Shown here piece after piece: positions 42,553 to 48,503 of a stretch of DNA of 48,503 nt. A model generated the notes under the pieces. The model worked only from the letters and a program-made list of their open reading frames with translations. It was not told where the DNA came from and did no database searches. This DNA is from Candidatus Kryptoniota bacterium (GTDB lineage: Bacteria > Bacteroidota > Ignavibacteria > Kryptoniales > JAKASW01): assembly GCA_024641705.1 (NCBI GenBank), contig JAHECO010000095.1:1-48503 (forward strand). Direction: 5' to 3'. How positions within the stretch are numbered: the first letter of the stretch is position 1; each line of letters begins with the position of its first letter. The position numbers and the translations under genes were made by a program.

Positions 42553-42868
42553 CGGGATAATCTGCAGCGACAGGCGAGCGGGTAGCTTGTAACGACTGAC
42601 GTTCCTCTCTCCCTAACAACGAGCGGCAAATCTCGGTTGCGAGTTCCCACTAGGCAGCCCGGTACCATCTCGTAAACCAAGTAACGGCCGGTTTTGACAT
42701 CCGATCACATGAAACAAACGGGGCGTGGTCTGATTGGTTGTTGACTCCCCAGGTCCGGAAGCATTCTATCCGTTTCGGAATAATACCCTGGTACAAGCAC
42801 GCAAATCTCGGGGGGAGAATTCCCGAGAACTGCCGTGTTGTCCTGCGTGGGTGTTGTCTTCCGGGATG
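42553..42868. other. Gap between convergent genes
   Basis: About 315 bp between two convergent genes. Nothing recognisable was seen: no clear terminator, IS end or small ORF with a ribosome site. Confidence 0.35.
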
Positions 42869-43321
42869 TCACTTTGAAGCAGATGAGTCTGTCCCATTGG
42901 CAGAATATCTGACGTCGCCACTCACCTCACGCATAACAAATGCCCTCCCGCCGGCGGTCAAGATAGTAGGTTCCTGACCGATCTTGTATGTGCCTTGACG
43001 GAGCGCCTCGTAGTGATTGATCTTATCGGCCATGTTGACGAGAAGGGGCAACGGACAGCGGAAGATAGTGTCACGGACCGCACCATATTTGTCATTGAAA
43101 GCCACCTTCGCGAAGAATGTGTTGTTGTCCGACTCAAAGATCACCGCGCTCACAAAACCCTCGAAGTTTCTGAAGATTTGGAATCTGTTGCGTGCGGGAG
43201 CCGTGATTACTTCCCCTACGCGCGGACTGAGAGTGACCACCGTGAACTTCTCCTGGCAAGATGCTCCATGTGAAATAGAGACAGTACATGCGACAAGTGT
43301 TATGAATAGTCTCATTCTCAT
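42869..43321 (-). CDS. Secreted hypothetical protein
   Basis: The 150-aa protein has an N-terminal signal sequence (MRMRLFITLVACTVSISHGASC), either type I or a lipoprotein cysteine. The mature part is beta-strand rich, for example FTVVTLSPRVGEVITAPARN, FVSAVIFESDNNTFFAKVAF and GRAFVMREVSGDVRY. I do not recognise the family. The ATG at 43321 is preferred over the upstream ATGs because GGGAG sits eight bases before it and the signal peptide begins at once. It probably lies in the periplasm or envelope. It is divergent from nagB. Confidence 0.65.
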   Translation of the reverse strand: MRMRLFITLVACTVSISHGASCQEKFTVVTLSPRVGEVITAPARNRFQIFRNFEGFVSAVIFESDNNTFFAKVAFNDKYGAVRDTIFRCPLPLLVNMADKINHYEALRQGTYKIGQEPTILTAGGRAFVMREVSGDVRYSANGTDSSASK

Positions 43322-43582
43322 GACATTTACTCCCGTGTGTCTGAGTTGCATCAAGCGGGCCGATCTCTTACATTCTGCTATCTGACGGGATCGGTCAACC
43401 CCTCAAGTTGCCCCGATTCACTTATCGTCAGGCTTCTTCTGAACTGCAGCCGGTTGTCTCAGGCGATGGACCATAACGATGAAGACCGTGAATCATAGAA
43501 TCTCTCACACCAGGTTATGTGATTTGCCAAGAAGCGCGAACAAGCGCTGCTTTCCCACCAGACCAAAATGGAGGTTAAGAAC

Positions 43583-44365
43583 ATGCTGGTAGTTGTGCAC
43601 GAAGATTACGATGCCTTGAGCAAAAAAGGGGCTGAAATTATCGCTTCGAGAATGCGGCAGAAACCGAACCTCGTCCTCGGGTTGGCGACCGGGAGTACGC
43701 CCCTCGGTTTGTACCGGGAACTGATAAGGTTGTATAAGAATGACGGGCTCGATTTCTCAAAAATAGTCACCTTCAACCTGGATGAATACATCGGCGTCCC
43801 GCCTGAACACGACCAGAGCTACCATTACTTCATGCGCCACAATCTGTTCGATCATATCAACGTCAATCCCTCTCACGTTTACATTCCGCAAGGAATGTAC
43901 GGAGACATAAAGATCTCCTCCTTTGAGACGAATCCGAAGATAGAACAATTCTGTACATGGTATGAAGATGAGATCAAGCGACATGGCGGCGTCGATATCC
44001 AGATCCTGGGAATCGGCGGGAACGGTCACATAGCATTCAACGAACCTGGCTCTTCACTGGGGTCTCGAACCAGAATTAAAACGCTTACTCAAAAGACGGT
44101 CAAGGACAATTCCAGATTTTTCAAAAGCGCCGAAGAAGTCCCACGGTATGCGATAACTATGGGGGTCGGGACAATCATGGAGGCAAAGGAATTACTTCTT
44201 CTTGCAACCGGAGACGGGAAGGCGGACGCGGTGAAATCGGCCGTCGAGGGTCCGATCACCGCAATGTGTCCTGCCTCGGCTTTGCAGCTCCACAGAAGAG
44301 CGATCGTCATGACCGATAAGGCGGCCGCGGCCAAGCTGTCCGCGGAGTTCATCACCTACGGTTAA
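43583..44365 (+). CDS. nagB: Glucosamine-6-phosphate deaminase
   Basis: NagB converts glucosamine-6-phosphate to fructose-6-phosphate and ammonia. Family motifs are present: VLGLATGSTPLGLY (phosphate loop), FNLDEYIGVPPEHDQSYHYF with the catalytic Asp, and ILGIGGNGHIAFNEPGSS with the ring-opening His, followed by AITMGVGTIMEAKELLLLATG. Length (260 aa) is normal. ATG 43583 is preferred over ATG 43568, because the GGAGG between them fits the second start with eight bases. An alternative GlmU follows 131 bp later, so the pair may balance amino-sugar breakdown and UDP-GlcNAc synthesis. Confidence 0.95.
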   Translation: MLVVVHEDYDALSKKGAEIIASRMRQKPNLVLGLATGSTPLGLYRELIRLYKNDGLDFSKIVTFNLDEYIGVPPEHDQSYHYFMRHNLFDHINVNPSHVYIPQGMYGDIKISSFETNPKIEQFCTWYEDEIKRHGGVDIQILGIGGNGHIAFNEPGSSLGSRTRIKTLTQKTVKDNSRFFKSAEEVPRYAITMGVGTIMEAKELLLLATGDGKADAVKSAVEGPITAMCPASALQLHRRAIVMTDKAAAAKLSAEFITYG

Positions 44366-44496
44366 GTGCCCGGAATGCGTCGGTGTTCACCCGACACGGC
44401 TGTCCGCGACCCTGTCGTCGCACTCGTGGCCGAATCCCGGTGATTTAGGAAAGTGTATTTCCCGGAGCTCTTAACACAAACTGCTGAGGACATATC

Positions 44497-45780
44497 ATGC
44501 ACGTCTGCATATTTGAAGATGGATACTACAGAAAATTGCTTCCTCTCGTCCACTTTCGTCCCGTTTATGATTTGAAGTGCGGAGCCGCGACATTACTCGA
44601 AAAGATAATACGGTCATACCCCGGGGCAAAGACGACATTGCATGTCAGGAATTACCTGGCGGAAGTCGTCAGGGAAAAAAATCCCAACATCCCCGTGAAT
44701 GAAATTCCGGCAGGAACGACTCAGGCTTTGCTGATAAACGGGCGCTTGTTGATGCCGGCGAAAGGGGGAGAGATATTCGGCCGGGAGTATCCCGGCACCG
44801 ATGTGGTTTACCTGAAAGACGGAGTTGTGGCAGCTGCCTGGATCTCCGGTCAGAGCCTGGAACAACTGAGAGCGATCATCAAAGAGCACAATATCGATGC
44901 AGGCTTCTTCGGGAAGATCGAGAAGAGGGAATTTCCTGATGCGCGGTTCATCACTTTCCCATGGGAACTCGTCCAGCAGAACGGTTCACAGCTCGTCTCC
45001 GACTTCGCCGTCCTTACGGGGGGACAGCCTCAGATTAAAGGCAAAGTCTATGAAGGCGTGCATCTTCTTAATCCTTCTCAAGTTCACGTTTCTGAAGGTG
45101 CGACCGTCAAACCGGGCGCGGTCCTCGATGCAGAAGAGGGGCCGATCTACATCTCCAGGAACGTGAAGGTCATGCCGAACGCGGTCATAGAGGGTCCCGT
45201 ATTCATAGGCGAGCACAGCATTATCAAGATCGGTGCGAAGATTTACGAGAATACGACGATCGGCGAAACGTGCAAGGTCGGCGGAGAGGTGGAGGAGTCC
45301 ATTATCCACGCCTACTCGAACAAACAGCACGAAGGCTTTCTAGGCCACGCTTACCTGGGTGAATGGGTGAACATCGGCGCCGATTCCAACAACAGCGACC
45401 TCAAGAACGACTACGGCAGCGTCAAAGTCTATAACGACGGCTCGCTCATCGACACGGGCTCGCAGTTTGTCGGACTGACGATGGGGGACCATTCGAAGTG
45501 CGGGATCAACTCGATGTTCAACACGGGAGCGGTAGTCAGCGTCTGCTGCAACATTTTCGGGGCGGGGATCCCGCCGAAGTACGTGCCGGCTTTCTCGTGG
45601 GGAGGCGCCTCGGACGGCTTCGTGACTTATAAGATAGAGAAGGTCGTCGACGTGGCGAGGAAAGTCATGGCTCGGAGGAAGATCTCATTGAGCAGCACTG
45701 CCGAGCAGCTTTTCAGGACGGTCTTTGCTGAGACGTCGGAGGAAAGAGTTCGCGCGGGTGTACGGGACGGTGGCGCCTGA
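44497..45780 (+). CDS. Alternative GlmU-type sugar nucleotidyltransferase/acetyltransferase
   Basis: This 427-aa protein resembles the alternative bacterial GlmU group (TIGR03991-type) of Bacteroidetes-like genomes. The N-terminal part begins HVCIFEDGYYRKLLPLVHFR, with PVYDLKCGAATLLEKI, and differs from the ordinary GlmU LAAGxGxRM loop. From about residue 190 a left-handed beta-helix of hexapeptide repeats follows (GATVKPGAVLDAEEGPIYIS, MPNAVIEGPVFIGEHSII, GAKIYENTTIGETCKVGGEV). It ends with the conserved NNSDLKNDYGSVKVY and FGAGIPPKYVPAFSWGG. It likely makes UDP-GlcNAc or a related nucleotide sugar. GAGG lies seven bases before ATG 44497, and nagB is upstream. Confidence 0.88.
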   Translation: MHVCIFEDGYYRKLLPLVHFRPVYDLKCGAATLLEKIIRSYPGAKTTLHVRNYLAEVVREKNPNIPVNEIPAGTTQALLINGRLLMPAKGGEIFGREYPGTDVVYLKDGVVAAAWISGQSLEQLRAIIKEHNIDAGFFGKIEKREFPDARFITFPWELVQQNGSQLVSDFAVLTGGQPQIKGKVYEGVHLLNPSQVHVSEGATVKPGAVLDAEEGPIYISRNVKVMPNAVIEGPVFIGEHSIIKIGAKIYENTTIGETCKVGGEVEESIIHAYSNKQHEGFLGHAYLGEWVNIGADSNNSDLKNDYGSVKVYNDGSLIDTGSQFVGLTMGDHSKCGINSMFNTGAVVSVCCNIFGAGIPPKYVPAFSWGGASDGFVTYKIEKVVDVARKVMARRKISLSSTAEQLFRTVFAETSEERVRAGVRDGGA

Positions 45781-45872
45781 CAGGCGTCGCTCCGCTGGCG
45801 TCTCCAAAAAATACAACGGTGTTAGAGTTCACTCCGCTCCGCTGTCGGTCCTTCGTCGCTTCCTGAACCGAC

Positions 45873-46622
45873 CTAATGCTGCAAGAGTTTGAATGTGAAT
45901 GGAATCACCACCCAGACGGCTACCGGTCCCTTGTTCATGATAGCAGGCGTGAAGCGGTATTCCATCGCGGCATTGATCGCCGGCTGATTGAAGATCTCCG
46001 CGTCGCTTTTCAAAACTATTGCCTTGTGCGGTCTCCCGTCCTTGTCGACCCAGATCTTCACGAGGACCCTTCCTTCGATTCCTGCCCTCTGGGCGAGCTC
46101 TGGGTAGACCGGCTTAACTTGTTTGATGACCTGTGGCTCCTTCTCGACCGGCACGAAGTCCGGCGGAGGCGCATCCTCCGATGGAATCTTGAAATTGCCC
46201 ATGGAGACCCCGATGGAGTCACCCCCGCCTGTTCCCTGTGTCACAGGTCCGGCAATTTTGCGAAGCTCTTCTTGTGAAGCGATGGTCTGCTCCGGGGAAA
46301 CCTCGGCATCAGGCACCGGCACAGGTACGCCGACGTTGGGTTTTGCCATTGGAGTGGAAACCGCCACCTGCGGAATTGCCTGTTGATTTGTGATCGACGG
46401 TGGTGGGCCGAGTTCGCTGTACTTCAACATTATGACGGGAGCGGAGTTTTCCTCCCCGCGGCTAATGTACTCTGATGCCCAATACGCACCGACCCCGACC
46501 AGGTGAAGAGCAATGGCAATTGCCAGACCAATGCCCGTGTACTTTCGTGCAAGAGATTTAAGAACCGCCCCACCGTACTGGATGTTTCCTTTGAAACTCT
46601 GGCCAGCTTCGTTCTTACCCAT
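45873..46622 (-). CDS. TonB-family energy transducer
   Basis: TonB proteins carry proton-motive energy from the inner membrane to outer-membrane receptors. This 249-aa protein has a short cytoplasmic N-terminus, one membrane anchor (GIGLAIAIALHLVGVGAYW, about residues 30-50), a Pro/Val-rich spacer (VSTPMAKPNVGVPVPVPDAE) and a C-terminal TonB domain (KPVYPELAQRAGIEGRVLVK, WVDKDGRP, AAMEYRFTPAIMNKGPVAVW). ATG 46622 is chosen over the frame start seven codons upstream because GGGGAGG precedes it by ten bases. No ExbB/ExbD genes are adjacent. It confirms a two-membrane envelope. Confidence 0.92.
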   Translation of the reverse strand: MGKNEAGQSFKGNIQYGGAVLKSLARKYTGIGLAIAIALHLVGVGAYWASEYISRGEENSAPVIMLKYSELGPPPSITNQQAIPQVAVSTPMAKPNVGVPVPVPDAEVSPEQTIASQEELRKIAGPVTQGTGGGDSIGVSMGNFKIPSEDAPPPDFVPVEKEPQVIKQVKPVYPELAQRAGIEGRVLVKIWVDKDGRPHKAIVLKSDAEIFNQPAINAAMEYRFTPAIMNKGPVAVWVVIPFTFKLLQH

Positions 46623-46903
46623 TTCAAGCCAACCTCCCCTCAATTATGCATCGAAATCCATAATGGTAATAAGGTCCAACATCACTCACTGTTTTAGACG
46701 GTTCGATCTCCTTATTGGTTGCAAGCCTGCTTAGATAAAGTTACGGCTTCAAACCGCACATGTGGACCGAAAAAGCCGCTGTGACTGTGTGCCGAATTCA
46801 TGCTTTTTTGCATACGTGACGAGAACGAGAGTTGCGGAGGGCATTCTGTGGCGGCTTCTCGGCAAATCTACGGCCATGTATCTCCGAAACATTCGCTGTG
46901 ACA

Positions 46904-47485
46904 TCAGCGGATTTTTCCTAACAATAGACCAAAAGTGACGCACCAGTACGATCTGCTCGGACCAGGGCCAGGCGTGATGTTTGCACAGAGCTTGAGCGTG
47001 ATTCCGACCCATTTCAATTGCCTGGCATACAAAGCGGCTTCAAGCGGGAATCCCAGCCGCGAGGTTTTCTCCGTGCTCCAACCCAACCCCGCGGAAATAG
47101 TTGCGTAACTTTCGTTTGACGTGAGGGTCCTTCCGTACATGAAGCCGTATTCGCGCATGTCGCTGGGTCCCGCGATAGGGAAGCCTCTGGGAATTCCGGA
47201 AACATGGTTGAACCGGATCGTGTAAAGGCTGTGGTTGTCCTGAAGGCAGAAACTGACGTTGCTTGCCAGGGCGAAGTTTGTTCTGAAACTGCCCATTCCG
47301 ACACCTAAATCAATCCACCAATGATTGCCCGTGTCTGTCCGCAGGCTGTCTGCTGCGAGACACTTATTGCAAGTGATGCCGACAATCGACGCGGCAATGA
47401 TGAGTACGGTTGTGACAAATCTCCTGCTTCGTGCGACGACGGCGTATGGATATAAACCGCCAACTCTTTGATCTAAGTTTGACAT
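46904..47485 (-). CDS. Putative outer-membrane beta-barrel protein
   Basis: The 193-aa protein has a hydrophobic segment at residues 23-45 (RFVTTVLIIAASIVGITC) that can serve as a signal peptide, though the preceding 22 residues are long for one. The mature part alternates short amphipathic strands (HWWIDLGVGMGSFRTNFALA, YATISAGLGWSTEKTS) and ends in VTFGLLLGKIR, like small barrel proteins of the FCB group. GGAG lies eight bases before ATG 47485. No specific family is recognised. It is upstream of tonB on the same strand, with a 281-bp gap between. Confidence 0.55.
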   Translation of the reverse strand: MSNLDQRVGGLYPYAVVARSRRFVTTVLIIAASIVGITCNKCLAADSLRTDTGNHWWIDLGVGMGSFRTNFALASNVSFCLQDNHSLYTIRFNHVSGIPRGFPIAGPSDMREYGFMYGRTLTSNESYATISAGLGWSTEKTSRLGFPLEAALYARQLKWVGITLKLCANITPGPGPSRSYWCVTFGLLLGKIR

Positions 47486-47901
47486 TCCCGTGCTCCAGTG
47501 ATTTGTTCAACGACAAGGTTATCTTCGGTTCTTCCTGGGATATGCTACGTCGAGCGAGAACAGGGAATGTCATGGAAAGGTACAACTTACATAATATATT
47601 TGTCATCCTCGGGTGGGATTCACTGGCTTGGGGATAATCGACAGTCAACCCAATCTGCGGAGTAATGTGCCCACACGGCGGCTGATTGCAGCAGATTTTC
47701 TTGGGCCGAACATTTACAGTCTTGTGACTGCTGGATGTCCCGCTTGGTATACTATGAAGACAAGAGGAGTCGCAGCCAAGAAGGTTTTCCTTATTCTTCT
47801 GATTATTCCAATTGCGCGTGAACTTGTCAATGCTTCAGCGGACCCTTAATTTTACAGCGACCCGAAGACGGCTACCACTTTACCGGTGAGGCAAAAGCAG
47901 G
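47486..47901. other. Gap before the sugar kinase
   Basis: About 415 bp, holding the divergent promoters of the barrel protein and the kinase. A plus-strand 78-codon frame (47613-47849) has no ribosome site or family match and is not called. No IS-family repeat was seen. Confidence 0.35.
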
Positions 47902-48503
47902 ATGAACAACCATGAGATAATTTGTGTCGGAGAGATTCTGTGGGATTCCTTGCCCGCAGGACTATTTCCTGGGGGAGCCCCCTTCAATGTCGCCCATGAT
48001 CTCCACAGAATGGGAACGCGGGCCGGAATCATCAGCAGGGTGGGAAGCGACGTCCTCGGAAAGGAGATACTGAGGTGGCTCGAGATGGAAGGCATGTCGA
48101 ACGATCTCATCCAGATCGACGAGAAACTTCCTACGGGGCTAGTCGAGGTTTCGGTCGACGCCAAAGGCAACCCTAGCTACCTCATTAAGGAGCCTGTCGC
48201 CTGGGATTCGATGGAGCCGGAGGAGAAGTCGCTGAAGGCTGTGTCGGACGCAGAGGTGCTCGTATTCGGAACACTTGCGTCCCGCAATAAGAGGAGCCGC
48301 GAGACAATTCAACGGCTTCTGGAATCTGATGCCGTGAAAGTGCTTGATGTCAACCTGAGAGCTGGGGCCGAGTCCCGCGAAATTGTCGAAGCGCTGTTGA
48401 AGTCGACGAACATAGTGAAGGCCAACGCTTCGGAATTCGATGCACTCAGAAATTGGTTCGGACTCTCCGCGAATGACAGAAGTGCCGCAGAGGAGCTGGC
48501 AGG
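47902..48503 (+). CDS. PfkB-family sugar kinase, probably fructokinase (partial)
   Basis: The gene starts at ATG 47902 and runs off the window end with about 200 codons seen. The protein opens HEIICVGEILWDSLPAGLFP, then GGAPFNVAHDLHRMGTRAGI and SRVGSDVLGKEIL, the N-terminal substrate site of PfkB/ribokinase-family enzymes. Later it shows TGLVEVSVDAKGNPSYLI, VLVFGTLASRNKRSRETI and VLDVNLRAGAESREIVEALL. The GEILWD start and GGAPFNVA are typical of fructokinase-type members, which phosphorylate fructose to fructose-6-phosphate. The nucleotide-binding C-terminal part lies beyond the window, so activity cannot be checked. Confidence 0.88.
   Translation, partial: MNNHEIICVGEILWDSLPAGLFPGGAPFNVAHDLHRMGTRAGIISRVGSDVLGKEILRWLEMEGMSNDLIQIDEKLPTGLVEVSVDAKGNPSYLIKEPVAWDSMEPEEKSLKAVSDAEVLVFGTLASRNKRSRETIQRLLESDAVKVLDVNLRAGAESREIVEALLKSTNIVKANASEFDALRNWFGLSANDRSAAEELA

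Noticed and set aside
47613-47849. A 78-codon plus-strand ORF with a hydrophobic KVFLILLIIPIAREL stretch.
   Set aside because: No ribosome site and no neighbour support; the hydrophobic run alone is not evidence.
1-48503. CRISPR arrays, integrases of prophages, toxin-antitoxin pairs and known phage-defence genes.
   Set aside because: None was found: the repeats are dispersed and not regularly spaced, and no Cas, phage structural or nuclease-antitoxin signatures were seen.

Overview
The window looks like a chromosomal segment from an uncultivated or little-studied bacterium of the FCB group, probably close to Ignavibacteria/Chlorobi. This is inference. The supporting signs are the alternative GlmU-type protein typical of Bacteroidetes-like genomes, a Gram-negative TonB protein, a fragment of the FnIII-like LPVxxxSFTA module found in secreted FCB proteins, and frequent Shine-Dalgarno sites, which argue against core Bacteroidia. 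No tRNA, rRNA or CRISPR array was seen.

Layout. 0.7-2.2 kb (minus): a secreted GH47 alpha-mannosidase-like enzyme. 2.8-6.4 kb (plus): a complete sugar ABC importer (binding lipoprotein, double ATPase, permease). 7.2-13.6 kb (minus): a likely operon of plasma-membrane H+-ATPase, phosphoketolase and beta-CASP MBL hydrolase. 14.4 kb: a HEAT-repeat protein. 15.8-21.7 kb (plus): a small basic protein, a Dps-like protein without ferroxidase ligands, a membrane GT39-like glycosyltransferase, a GT4 fusion and a GH130 phosphorylase. 22-23.7 kb: small unknown genes and a STAS-like protein. 24-25.6 kb: a radical SAM protein. 25.7-28.3 kb: two tandem atypical LuxR-type response regulators, followed by a second copy of the small basic protein plus Dps-like pair. 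28.7-34.5 kb: a rhamnose-linked locus (DUF4434-like hydrolase, RhaT, UroD-like protein, RhaM). 34.6-40.5 kb: an IS3 relic, a fragment of a secreted protein, a small frameshifted gene, a phosphodiesterase with TPRs, a frameshifted sulfotransferase, a second IS3 relic, and a CysC-Sat PAPS synthase. 40.9-48.5 kb: small unknowns, a receiver-only regulator, NagB, an alternative GlmU, TonB, an outer-membrane-like protein and a partial PfkB sugar kinase.

Many intergenic regions carry remnants of one IS3-like element family. They share a ~60-bp right end, which in the copy at 34.6 kb overlaps the transposase stop codon. In at least two copies (6.7-7.2 and 15.0-15.5 kb) both ends surround a short non-coding core with a 28-bp repeat; at 302-357 and 15306-15361 that repeat is followed by a clear terminator hairpin. 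This resembles a non-autonomous, MITE-like derivative.

The strongest candidate for something undescribed is the duplicated pair of a ~75-87 aa basic protein and a Dps-fold protein that has lost its iron-oxidising ligands. The two copies share a conserved spacer motif. One copy leads into a glycan-synthesis operon and the other follows two response regulators with unusual receivers. A second candidate is the phosphodiesterase/sulfotransferase/PAPS-synthase group, which could be a sulfation locus.
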